In this document: positions 50,950-60,733 of the stretch, piece after piece
Position numbering within the stretch: position 1 is the stretch's first letter
Layout: every line of letters begins with the position of its first letter
Assembly (NCBI GenBank): GCA_947628565.1
Contig: CANRAH010000009.1
Location: 1-64,000, forward strand
Length of the DNA: 64,000 bases
From: an uncultured Bacilli bacterium
Lineage (GTDB): Bacteria > Bacillota_I > Bacilli_A > RF39 > UBA660
Direction: 5' to 3'
Program-made: the position numbers and the translations under genes
The notes under the pieces: model-generated
Told to the model about the DNA's origin: nothing
Database searches by the model: none
Seen by the model: only the letters and a program-made list of their open reading frames with translations

Positions 50950-52080
50950 TTAATTTTTTAAATTAGTAAGTTCGTTATAACATATATTAAAATATTTAAT
51001 AAATTCGTCTAATTCTTCCTTTGTAGTTAAATACGAAAGACTTATTCTAATACTAGATGTTGCTCGCGCTAAATCTTGAGTTAAAGCATAAACTATATCC
51101 GATTTAGTTGATGACTTAGAACAAGCACTTTTTGTAGATATATATATTTCATATTTTTCTAAAGCATGTAACATTACTTCAGGTTTAACGCCTAATACGC
51201 TTATATTAAGTATATGGGGGATAGAATAATCATTACTATTTATTTTAACCTTATCATATGAACTTAATTTTTCCTTTAAATATGTATTAAGTTCTTTCAC
51301 ATATTTTTCTTTTTGATCTATATTTTCTAAAGCGAGTCTCAAAGCTTTACTCATAGATACAATCAAAGGAAGCATAGGTGTTCCACTTCTATATATTGAT
51401 AGACTTTCGCCTCCATGTATCAAAGGTGTAAGTGACACTTTTTTATTTCTTATCAATCCACCAATTCCTTTTATACCATAAAACTTGTGAGCTGAAAAAC
51501 TTGCTAAATCAATATCTGTTAAATCAACATTTATTTTTCCTATAGCTTGTGTTATATCACTATGCAAAAAACATTTAGGATAATTTTTAACTATATTTGA
51601 TATTTCTTTTATAGGTTGGATTATACCTGTTTCACTATTAACTAAAGCTACACTAACAAGTATAGTATCATCATCTATTAAATCTCTTAAGTTATCTAAA
51701 TCTATTAATCCATTGCTATCTAATTTTAAAACATCTACTTTATAGCCAAGAGTTTTTAAATATTCTAAAGGCTTATTTACAGATGAATGTTCAACGGGAG
51801 ATGTTATTATATGTTTTCCCCTATTTTTATAATTCATACATACACCTTTTATAGCTAAATTATTTGCTTCACTAGAACCACTAGTATATATTATTTCACA
51901 ATCATTTAAATTTAATAATTTTTTTATTTGAGAATCTGCACTTGAAATAAGATTTTTAGCATCGACACCTAATTTATGAAGTGAATTTGCATTACCGTAA
52001 TACTCCTTTGAACACTTTATAAATGTATCTAATACTTCATCACTTGTTTTCGTTGTCGCACTATAGTCTAAATATATCAT
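50950..52080 (-). CDS. nifS: Cysteine desulfurase
   Basis: A 376-residue PLP-dependent NifS/IscS-type enzyme. It has 'MIYLDYSATTKTSDEVL' at the start, 'IIYTSGSSEANNLAIKG', the PLP lysine in 'LASFSAHKFYGIKGIGGLI', and the catalytic Cys in 'YISTKSACSKSSTKSD' on the mobile loop. It takes sulfur from cysteine for Fe-S clusters or tRNA thiolation; no scaffold or thiI/mnmA gene is adjacent in the window, so the acceptor is unknown. Length is normal. A terminator lies between it and dnaI upstream, with an AGGAGG site before its ATG. Confidence 0.94.
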   Translation of the reverse strand: MIYLDYSATTKTSDEVLDTFIKCSKEYYGNANSLHKLGVDAKNLISSADSQIKKLLNLNDCEIIYTSGSSEANNLAIKGVCMNYKNRGKHIITSPVEHSSVNKPLEYLKTLGYKVDVLKLDSNGLIDLDNLRDLIDDDTILVSVALVNSETGIIQPIKEISNIVKNYPKCFLHSDITQAIGKINVDLTDIDLASFSAHKFYGIKGIGGLIRNKKVSLTPLIHGGESLSIYRSGTPMLPLIVSMSKALRLALENIDQKEKYVKELNTYLKEKLSSYDKVKINSNDYSIPHILNISVLGVKPEVMLHALEKYEIYISTKSACSKSSTKSDIVYALTQDLARATSSIRISLSYLTTKEELDEFIKYFNICYNELTNLKN

Positions 52081-52096
52081 AATATCCTCCTAAAAA

Positions 52097-52117
52097 TAAG
52101 AAAGTTTTACTTTCTTA
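52097..52117 (-). terminator. Terminator after dnaI
   Basis: Arms TAAGAAAGT and ACTTTCTTA with a three-base loop overlap the dnaI stop codon; a short T-run follows on the minus strand 15 bases before the next gene. Confidence 0.6.
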
Positions 52118-53009
52118 AATTTTTACTAATCATTTCCATATCATTTGAAAGTTGTTCTATTCTAGAAATTATTCTTTTAGCTTTAACTTCATCTACACCA
52201 TTTTTAGAATTAGAAAGATGGCTTTCTAACTCTTTTAAAGTTAAATTTGAAGTAAAAAATGTCGTTAAATTATTATCCATTCTATATTGTAACAAAGGAC
52301 ATAATACCTCGTCTCTATTCCAAGCGGTAAGCCCTTCAGCACCTATATCATCTATAAGAAGTAAAGGTACTTTTTTTACATATTCAAATTTTTCATTAAA
52401 ATCATCATAAAAATGTTGTCTTATGAATTCTGGATAAAAAATTATACAACTTTTATAATTCTTATGAGCAAGTTCATTAAATATAGCTGCAATAAGATAA
52501 GTCTTACCACATCCAAAATTTCCATGCAAATAAAGTCCTTTAGTCTTTTTTGATGCTTCATAGTCATCTAGAAAATCCATAAGATAATTTATAACTGCAA
52601 ATCTATTTTTATCAGATTTGTATATGTTGTTTAAAGATGCATCCTTAACATATTCAGGTGCATTAAAATATTTGACATTTTCCAAATATTTATTCTTATT
52701 ATACATAATATTTTTATATTTGCAAGGTTTATATATAAAAGTTACATTGCCATTTATATTTTCGGGTAAAAAACAATATCCTTCAACTTTATTTTTACAA
52801 TCCAATAAATTTTTGCACTGCAAACAATTTTGATATTCGCATATGCTATCCTCAAGTAATGATGTATATTTCATAAGTTCTTCATCTTTTATTTTTAAAT
52901 TTTTTGTAATAAGTTTAAAAGTAGAATTTGATTTTATTTTTTTATATTCATCATTTAAATTTAAATTTTTTAACTCATCTATAGATATATTATCAAGTAT
53001 ATTATGCAT
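52107..53009 (-). CDS. dnaI: Primosomal protein DnaI (helicase loader)
   Basis: A 300-residue AAA+ helicase loader. The N-terminal domain carries a Cys cluster 'CEYQNCLQCKNLLDCKNKVEGYC' (about 53-75), as in Bacillus DnaI. The AAA+ domain has Walker A 'LHGNFGCGKTYLIAAI', Walker B 'VPLLLIDDIGAEGLTAWNRDEV' and sensor 1 'TFFTSNLTLKEL'. The family loads the replicative helicase DnaC at oriC and stalled forks. It follows dnaB by one base (stop to start), reproducing the dnaB-dnaI operon of Bacilli. Confidence 0.93.
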   Translation of the reverse strand: MHNILDNISIDELKNLNLNDEYKKIKSNSTFKLITKNLKIKDEELMKYTSLLEDSICEYQNCLQCKNLLDCKNKVEGYCFLPENINGNVTFIYKPCKYKNIMYNKNKYLENVKYFNAPEYVKDASLNNIYKSDKNRFAVINYLMDFLDDYEASKKTKGLYLHGNFGCGKTYLIAAIFNELAHKNYKSCIIFYPEFIRQHFYDDFNEKFEYVKKVPLLLIDDIGAEGLTAWNRDEVLCPLLQYRMDNNLTTFFTSNLTLKELESHLSNSKNGVDEVKAKRIISRIEQLSNDMEMISKNLRK

Positions 53010-53010
53010 A

Positions 53011-54282
53011 TTAACTCCTCTTCATACGACTTTCTAATTTTTCTATTTCTTCTATAGAAGCTGTATCTTCTTCTATTTCTTTATTAAACCAGTCTGGTGT
53101 TATAGACTTTTTAACAATCTTTGGTGTACTTTTCCTTTTTTTGTACTCTTTTTCAGCAATATTCATAGCATCCTCAACCGTTTCAATATTACTTTTACTC
53201 CATTGTGACGCTATAACTTCGACAAAAGATTTAATAAGTTTATTATTATTTATTTTTAAAACATAATCAATAAGTACATTTACAACACCAGGTTTTAAAT
53301 TTAAATCTATAAGCAAGTATGAAATGATAGCTAAATCACTGCTTGTTGGGTTACCAGTTTTACACTTGCTACATATAAAATCATATGGACTTGTAACTTC
53401 AAACATATGAATCATTCGAGACCTGTTAGAAGTATCCAAATTATCCTTTCTTAAATATTCAGGTTGATTTTTATATATTATACTTGGAAGTTTTCCCATG
53501 TTATCAAATCTGTAATATTTATTTGCTATTTCTTGTAATTTCTTCTTGTCAATAGTATGCTTTTCTGTAATAGAGTTCCTTATAAGCTCTATCATATCAT
53601 CGTTATCATAATTGTAAACATATGATATTTTATATAAGAAATCCTTAGTATCTTTAGTTATAGATTTTTTATTCAACATATCATCATTTATCAAACTTAA
53701 AATAGTATTAATATCTATTTTAGATAAAATTTCTAATTTCCTGTAATTTGATTTTTTAATATCGTAAATCAAATTATCTGTTAAAGGTGTACTATTAAAT
53801 TCAAATACATCGCTAAATTTACTTGTTACATCTTCATATTCTTTTAAATTTACTTTAGGTATTCTAAAATAATTAACTATTCTTTCATATTCTAATTTAC
53901 CAACAGCATTATATATTGCCATATTAAGCGCTGGATTATTTATAAACTCTTGAGCGCTTATAGGTGAATATAACTCGTATACAAAATTATTTACATTACC
54001 TTTTTTTACATATGTCTTAATAAGACCAATTGCTTCTAATTTTACTCTAGCATCTATAAGTTCTGAATTACTTATCATCATATCTCTTAATATATGATGA
54101 TGCGTCCATTCATTAGATAAAAGTTCAAGTTTATCTAAATAAGACCATAAAGTATAATATAAACTTATAGCATTTGCGCCTATTATTGGTTGATATAAAA
54201 GTATAAGCAAATTTCTGTCATTATCATTTAATATTGTTTTATTTACAACTATAAATGTATCTGCTGGAAGGACATTTACCAT
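53011..54282 (-). CDS. dnaB: Replication initiation and membrane attachment protein DnaB
   Basis: A 423-residue DnaB/DnaD-family primosome protein, Gram-positive type (not the helicase). It starts with a winged-helix-like domain 'RNLLILLYQPIIGANAISLYYTLWSYLDKL' and has two DnaD-like C-terminal regions, the second with 'PTSSDLAIISYLLIDLNLKPGVVNVLIDYVLKINNNKL' and 'VETVEDAMNIAEKEYKKRK', including the YxxxIxxxW-like region 'VIASQWSKSNIETVEDAM'. It brings DnaI-helicase to the origin. Directly followed by dnaI. The ribosome binding site (GAGTTGATAT) is weak. Confidence 0.9.
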   Translation of the reverse strand: MVNVLPADTFIVVNKTILNDNDRNLLILLYQPIIGANAISLYYTLWSYLDKLELLSNEWTHHHILRDMMISNSELIDARVKLEAIGLIKTYVKKGNVNNFVYELYSPISAQEFINNPALNMAIYNAVGKLEYERIVNYFRIPKVNLKEYEDVTSKFSDVFEFNSTPLTDNLIYDIKKSNYRKLEILSKIDINTILSLINDDMLNKKSITKDTKDFLYKISYVYNYDNDDMIELIRNSITEKHTIDKKKLQEIANKYYRFDNMGKLPSIIYKNQPEYLRKDNLDTSNRSRMIHMFEVTSPYDFICSKCKTGNPTSSDLAIISYLLIDLNLKPGVVNVLIDYVLKINNNKLIKSFVEVIASQWSKSNIETVEDAMNIAEKEYKKRKSTPKIVKKSITPDWFNKEIEEDTASIEEIEKLESRMKRS

Positions 54283-54320
54283 TATATCAACTCCAATCTA
54301 TATATAGTTTAACATAACTT

Positions 54321-54346
54321 AAAAAAAAAAGATAGAAAAATCTATC
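54321..54346 (-). terminator. Terminator after rubrerythrin gene
   Basis: Arms GATAGA and TCTATC with a four-base loop and ten T on the minus strand, directly after the stop codon. A classic intrinsic terminator. Confidence 0.85.
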
Positions 54347-54348
54347 AA

Positions 54349-54888
54349 TTAATAATTATTTGCTTTTCTCTCAAAATAGCTTTGTGGATGAGAACAAACT
54401 GGGCAAACTTTTGGTGCTTCTTTACCTACAACGATATGTCCGCAGTTTCTACAAATCCAAATTGTATCACCATCATTTGAAAATACTAATTTATCTTCTA
54501 TATTTTTAAGTAATTTTTTATATCTTTCCTCATGTTCTTTTTCAATTTTAGCAACACTTTCAAAAAGAAATGCTATATGATCAAAACCTTCCTCTTTAGC
54601 AGTTTCAGCGAATCCTTTATACATATCTGTCCATTCGTAATTTTCACCTTCAGCTGCTGCTTTTAAATTATCAGGTGTAGATTTAATCTCACCACCTTCA
54701 AGTAATTTAAACCACATTTTTGCATGCTCTTTTTCGTTATTTGCTGTTTCCTCAAATATAGCTGCTATTTGTTCATAGCCATCTTTTTTAGCCTTGCTAG
54801 CAAAATAAGTATATTTGTTTCTAGCTTGGCTTTCTCCTGCAAATGCTGCCATTAAATTTTGTTCTGTTTTACTTCCTTTTAATTCCAT
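54349..54888 (-). CDS. rbr: Rubrerythrin
   Basis: A 179-residue rubrerythrin. The ferritin-like domain has '[23 protein letters not shown]', '[16 protein letters not shown]' and '[15 protein letters not shown]', supplying the ExxH-type di-iron ligands. A C-terminal rubredoxin domain has two CxxC pairs ('CRNCGH' and '[11 protein letters not shown]'). The protein reduces hydrogen peroxide in anaerobes, taking electrons through rubredoxin. It is monocistronic, with its own promoter overlapped by a dyad, and a terminator. It fits an oxygen-sensitive, anaerobic lifestyle. Confidence 0.95.
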   Translation of the reverse strand: MELKGSKTEQNLMAAFAGESQARNKYTYFASKAKKDGYEQIAAIFEETANNEKEHAKMWFKLLEGGEIKSTPDNLKAAAEGENYEWTDMYKGFAETAKEEGFDHIAFLFESVAKIEKEHEERYKKLLKNIEDKLVFSNDGDTIWICRNCGHIVVGKEAPKVCPVCSHPQSYFERKANNY

Positions 54889-54913
54889 AATTACTCTCCT
54901 TTTTTATATTATT

Positions 54914-54942
54914 AGTATATCACATTGACTTTAAAAGTCAAT
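54914..54942 (-). promoter_or_regulatory. Rubrerythrin promoter with dyad operator
   Basis: Minus-strand TTGACT (54936-54941) and TATACT (54914-54919) have a 16-base spacer. A perfect dyad ATTGACTTT-N-AAAGTCAAT (54924-54942) covers the -35 box, as expected for repressor control. It does not match the usual PerR box. Confidence 0.65.
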
Positions 54943-54950
54943 AATCAAAA

Positions 54951-56862
<1,912 letters not shown>

Positions 56863-56911
56863 TCACCTCAAACTTAATACATTATAGCATTTTAGCTAAA
56901 ATAAGTAAACC

Positions 56912-56940
56912 TTGACTTTTAATTGATGTTTAAGTATAAT
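56912..56940 (+). promoter_or_regulatory. Promoter of the 151-residue unknown gene
   Basis: TTGACT (56912-56917) and TATAAT (56935-56940) with a 17-base spacer lie 30 bases upstream of the plus-strand ATG, divergent from tgt. Confidence 0.7.
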
Positions 56941-56970
56941 ACATACTATTGAAAAGGACGTGTGATGTAA

Positions 56971-57426
56971 ATGTACGAACAGGATTTTGAATCAAATGCA
57001 AAAAGTGAAATTTTAGCATTTTACAAAGAATTAAATGTAAATGACGGTGTTTTAACCGCTAAAGACATAATAAAACTTAGAAAATCAGCTTTATCTTTAG
57101 TTCCTATTCTAAATAGAGAAAAACTTCCATTTATATATAATTATATAAGTGTAATGAACAGAATTAAAACTAATCCAAAAGGTTATGGTATAACTAAAAG
57201 CATAGAAAAATATATTCTTTTTATGCTTACAGTTGATCCAAATTTCGATGCTTATATCATAAATGAAACTTCAAATAAAAAAGAAGAAATATATGAAAAG
57301 CTTATAAACAGATTTGGATTATACGATCCATTACTTATAAAAGTTGAAAAATTTTATATAGATTTTTTCTTAGGTAATACTAAAAAGGATCAGTTAAAAG
57401 AAAAGATAGCTAGTAAAATTATATAG
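56971..57426 (+). CDS. Unknown 151-residue helical protein
   Basis: I do not recognise this protein. It has no signal peptide, membrane segment or Cys residues and looks all-helical: 'ESNAKSEILAFYKELNVNDGVLTAKDIIKLRKSALSL' and 'YIINETSNKKEEIYEKLINRFGLYDPLLIKVEKFYIDFFL'. It is read on the plus strand in a mostly minus-strand region from a good promoter of its own, and ends at a terminator shared with convergent murF. It is probably a small cytoplasmic protein of lineage-specific role. Confidence 0.7.
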   Translation: MYEQDFESNAKSEILAFYKELNVNDGVLTAKDIIKLRKSALSLVPILNREKLPFIYNYISVMNRIKTNPKGYGITKSIEKYILFMLTVDPNFDAYIINETSNKKEEIYEKLINRFGLYDPLLIKVEKFYIDFFLGNTKKDQLKEKIASKII

Positions 57427-57438
57427 TCTATCTTTTTT
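57401..57438. terminator. Bidirectional terminator, unknown gene/murF
   Basis: Arms AAAAGATAG and CTATCTTTT (57401-57409 and 57426-57434) with a 16-base loop and a following T-run lie at the two convergent 3' ends. Confidence 0.65.
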
Positions 57439-58711
57439 TTAAATACTCTACTACATTATCTAATCCCATCTTCCTTGAGCCTTTCACATAAATATAACTA
57501 TCAGTTATATTTACACCATCTAAATAATTGATTAAATCATCTATACTTTTAAAATTTTTACCTTTTATATATTTAGAATAATTACCTATAGTTAATACAT
57601 CCTTATTTTTAATTTTCTTTAGCATTTTATTTATTTTTTTATGCATTTTAATAGAAAAAGATCCAAGTTCTAATATATCTCCTAATATAAATATTTTATT
57701 ACTATCAATATCTTTCATATAATTTATTCCAGCTTTAGTTGATTCTAGTGATGCGTTATATGAATCATTAATAAGAATACTATTTTTAAGTTTAATAAAA
57801 TTCATTCTTTTATCACTAATTTTAAAAGTTGATATTCTATCTATAATAGTATCAATATCAATACCATAATATTCACAAACATTAATAGCAAGTAATATAT
57901 CTATTATAAAGTGTTTTCCTGGATTATTAAATATTACTTTATATTCTTTATCTTTTTTTATATTAAATTCTACTCTATCAATATAACTTTTTATATTATA
58001 ACATTTTAAATCATTGTTTTTATTTACTCCACATTTTATAGCATCTATATTTTTTAAATATGAATCATCACCATTTACAATTAAATTTGAATTAATCATA
58101 CCACTAGTTATACTATATTTTTCCTTAAATATATTTTTTCTTGACTTAAAATATTCTAAATGGGATGAACCTATATTAGTTATAATTGACATATCAGGTC
58201 TAGCCATTAATGATAACTTTTTAATTTCACCTAAATGATTTGTACCAAATTCCATTACTATAATATCATTTTTTTCATTTAATTTAAATAAAGTAGAAGA
58301 TACTCCAATTATATTGTTTTTACTTCCTTCATTTTTAAGTACATTATACTTACTTGATAATATATGATAAATTAAATCTTTAGTGGTTGTTTTACCATTA
58401 GAACCAGTAATTGCAATAAGTGGTATATTATATTTATCTTTCATATATCTTGCAATATCAAATAAAGAATCTAATGTATTGTTAACTTTAATATATTTTT
58501 CTCCTATTTTACAATCTGTAATAGCACATATCGCACCTTTTTTTATAGCCTCATCCAAAAAATCATTGCCATCAAAATTTTTACCTTTTAAAGCTATGAA
58601 AACATCATTTTTTTTAATATCTCTTGTATCAGTTTTAATGCTGCCAATTTTTTTATCACTATTTAAAGTACTTTTACCCCTTACAATACTAATTAACTCA
58701 TTTAAAGTCAT
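57428..58711 (-). CDS. murF: UDP-MurNAc-tripeptide--D-Ala-D-Ala ligase
   Basis: A 427-residue Mur ligase. The N-terminal domain has 'SIKTDTRDIKKNDVFIALKGKNFDGNDFLDEAIKKGA', typical of MurF, then the ATP loop 'LIAITGSNGKTTTKDLIYHIL', 'NEGSKNNIIGV', 'VMEFGTNHLGEI' and 'ILINDSYNASLESTKAGI'. It adds D-Ala-D-Ala to the UDP-MurNAc tripeptide, the last cytoplasmic step before MraY. The protein is at the short end for MurF but has all three domains. The ATG has a GGTGGTAAT site. No ddl is adjacent. Confidence 0.93.
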   Translation of the reverse strand: MTLNELISIVRGKSTLNSDKKIGSIKTDTRDIKKNDVFIALKGKNFDGNDFLDEAIKKGAICAITDCKIGEKYIKVNNTLDSLFDIARYMKDKYNIPLIAITGSNGKTTTKDLIYHILSSKYNVLKNEGSKNNIIGVSSTLFKLNEKNDIIVMEFGTNHLGEIKKLSLMARPDMSIITNIGSSHLEYFKSRKNIFKEKYSITSGMINSNLIVNGDDSYLKNIDAIKCGVNKNNDLKCYNIKSYIDRVEFNIKKDKEYKVIFNNPGKHFIIDILLAINVCEYYGIDIDTIIDRISTFKISDKRMNFIKLKNSILINDSYNASLESTKAGINYMKDIDSNKIFILGDILELGSFSIKMHKKINKMLKKIKNKDVLTIGNYSKYIKGKNFKSIDDLINYLDGVNITDSYIYVKGSRKMGLDNVVEYLKKR

Positions 58712-58769
58712 ATTACCACCAATTAATTATACGTATAAATATTTTAATTATTACTATATTTTATTTTTT

Positions 58770-58803
58770 AAAAAAGTAGACTATAATTTTAGTCTACTTT
58801 TTT
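58770..58803 (-). terminator. Terminator after the amidoligase gene
   Basis: Thirteen-base arms AAAAAGTAGACTA and TAGTCTACTTTTT with a six-base loop, with T-runs on the minus strand. Confidence 0.8.
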
Positions 58804-58812
58804 CATATTACT

Positions 58813-59889
58813 TTATTTAAAGTACTTAATTTTTTTAGTTTGTTTAGTTAATGTTTTAATTTCATCATAATCCATATTTGTTTCATATATTTTGAATGAT
58901 TTTAAATATTGCTTTAAAAAATAAATTTTATCAAGATTATTTGTAAATATCATATCGCATAATTCTAAAGCTTGATCAACATATATTTCATCATACCATT
59001 TTAAATCCATAAATTCACTTGAATTTAATGTATATCTTTTTTCAACTAAATCATCATTATATTGCTCACTTTTACAATAATTTAATAGTTTTATAAAAAA
59101 ATTAACATTATTTTGCCAAATTACAGAATTTAAAGATCCGTTAGGGCATCTAATTTCTATAGTATTACCATTAGAAAATTTATCTATATTGTAAACATTT
59201 ACATTTCCAAAATTGAGTGCGCTATAATGGTTACATCTACCACAACTATCTATAATATAATCAGCAGAAAGAGCTACTTTTTTTAATTCTTGATATTTAT
59301 TCCATAAATATTGACTAATAGGCATTGCATACTCATTAATCCATGGTCTTGCTGTTAGATGTTCTCCAAATGAAAATCTAAATATTATATTTTCATATAC
59401 TGCCCAGACTTTAATAAGATTTAACCAGTTGTCCTTATTATCTCCTAATATATTAGAACCAATATGTATATGTCCACCAGAATTTTTACCAATAGATGAT
59501 AAAGGAATTAAAATAGAACATACATTATCTAAATTTTTCCAATTTTCATTTTTATCACTTAATATTGGTGAATTTATTTCAATACCGTTTTTTAAGGATG
59601 CATCATATACAGTTTTCCAATTTGAAAAATATTTATTTATCTTTTCTTTTATTTTTTTTGATTGTGCATTTTCAACTTCAATTTCCATTCCAAATGTAAC
59701 ATTATGCTTAAAACCTAATTCGCTTCTTAATTCTAAATAATATTCATCAATTAAAGTTATTAATTCGAGTAAATCAGTACTTTTCATTTTTGAAAAATTA
59801 TCATTAGATTCAGGGTTAATAAATTTAAAAATAGAATAAGAGCATTCATGAGTTATATCTTTTATATGTTTATTTTGTAAGCCTATCAT
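58813..59889 (-). CDS. Amidoligase-family (COOH-NH2 ligase) protein
   Basis: A 358-residue protein resembling the predicted amidoligase family related to glutamine synthetase/GCS2. It has the acidic strand 'HNVTFGMEIEVENA', 'VYDASLKNGIEINSPILSD', the key 'NSGGHIHIGSNIL' motif with metal-binding His, 'ENIIFRFSFGEHLTARPWI' and 'NGNTIEIRCPNGSLNSVIWQNNV'. The family is thought to form amide bonds, in many cases modifying peptides or peptidoglycan. It overlaps by 20 bases with an upstream membrane-protein gene, suggesting a two-protein unit. The substrate is unknown. Confidence 0.75.
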   Translation of the reverse strand: MIGLQNKHIKDITHECSYSIFKFINPESNDNFSKMKSTDLLELITLIDEYYLELRSELGFKHNVTFGMEIEVENAQSKKIKEKINKYFSNWKTVYDASLKNGIEINSPILSDKNENWKNLDNVCSILIPLSSIGKNSGGHIHIGSNILGDNKDNWLNLIKVWAVYENIIFRFSFGEHLTARPWINEYAMPISQYLWNKYQELKKVALSADYIIDSCGRCNHYSALNFGNVNVYNIDKFSNGNTIEIRCPNGSLNSVIWQNNVNFFIKLLNYCKSEQYNDDLVEKRYTLNSSEFMDLKWYDEIYVDQALELCDMIFTNNLDKIYFLKQYLKSFKIYETNMDYDEIKTLTKQTKKIKYFK

Positions 59890-60664
59890 AGTTTGATTTC
59901 CTTATTTCTAATTTTTTTGATAATTCTGAAACATCTAAATTTGGATATTGTTTCTTTATCCTTTCTACATCATATTCAAAATCAAAATTACTAAATTTAC
60001 CACGAATTTTATATATTACTAAACAGCAAAAAAGTGATGCAATAATATATAAAGTTGTAACAGCAAAATCGCCTTTAGCTAAGTATGTCTCTACATAATC
60101 ATCATCTTTAGTATGAATAAGTGCTTTTAAATATGGCCCTTTAGATAACTCTTCATCACTTAAATTATTTTTTGTTTCCACCTTTTGTTGTATAGGTTCA
60201 TCTAATGTTTTTAATAACAAATCTTTATCGTTTTTATTTACTAATTCTAAAACATCATCTAAAGAAATATCTTTTATCGAATACACTTTTATATCTCTAG
60301 AATACATTCCATCATCTAAATTTTTCCACTCGCTATAATATGTAATATTCATATCTATATCATAAGAACCATATTGTTGTTCATACCTTATATTACCAAA
60401 GCTATCATATTCTTTTAATGTTTCAGAATATATTTTATATTTATTTTTTTGAAATGGAACAGCAAAAAAGGATGAAAAAATTGAAAATACAATTCCAGCA
60501 CATAAAGTATATGGAACAATAAGTTGTCCTACTTTTAAAGAAAGTTTAAATGATTTTAAAAAGCTCATCTTAGCATTATATCTTTGCGGATGCTTTGTAT
60601 AATATTCCATTTGTTCTATTTCTTTTTTCAGTTTAAGTAACATTTTTTTAGACTCTTTATTCAT
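59870..60664 (-). CDS. Unknown membrane protein paired with the amidoligase
   Basis: From the ATG at 60664, behind a GGGGGG site, the product has 264 residues. It has a charged N-terminus, a membrane segment near residue 40-62 ('LIVPYTLCAGIVFSIFSSFF'), an extracytoplasmic domain of about 130 residues with 'YEQQYGSYDIDMNITYYSEW', a second membrane helix near 205-224 ('FAVTTLYIIASLFCCLVIYKI') and a cytoplasmic tail ending in a short helix. I recognise no family. Its 3' end overlaps the amidoligase gene by 20 bases. It may anchor the amidoligase to the membrane or present its substrate; that is inference. Confidence 0.65.
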   Translation of the reverse strand: MNKESKKMLLKLKKEIEQMEYYTKHPQRYNAKMSFLKSFKLSLKVGQLIVPYTLCAGIVFSIFSSFFAVPFQKNKYKIYSETLKEYDSFGNIRYEQQYGSYDIDMNITYYSEWKNLDDGMYSRDIKVYSIKDISLDDVLELVNKNDKDLLLKTLDEPIQQKVETKNNLSDEELSKGPYLKALIHTKDDDYVETYLAKGDFAVTTLYIIASLFCCLVIYKIRGKFSNFDFEYDVERIKKQYPNLDVSELSKKLEIRKSNYDRLTK

Positions 60665-60716
60665 ATTTCCCCCCAATACGAAATATAATAGCATAAATTT
60701 TAATAAAAAACAATAA

Positions 60717-60733
60717 AAAGCCATAAAGGCTTT
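60717..60733 (-). terminator. Terminator after mutS
   Basis: Arms AAAGCC and GGCTTT with a five-base loop include the mutS stop region; T-run follows on the minus strand. Confidence 0.65.
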
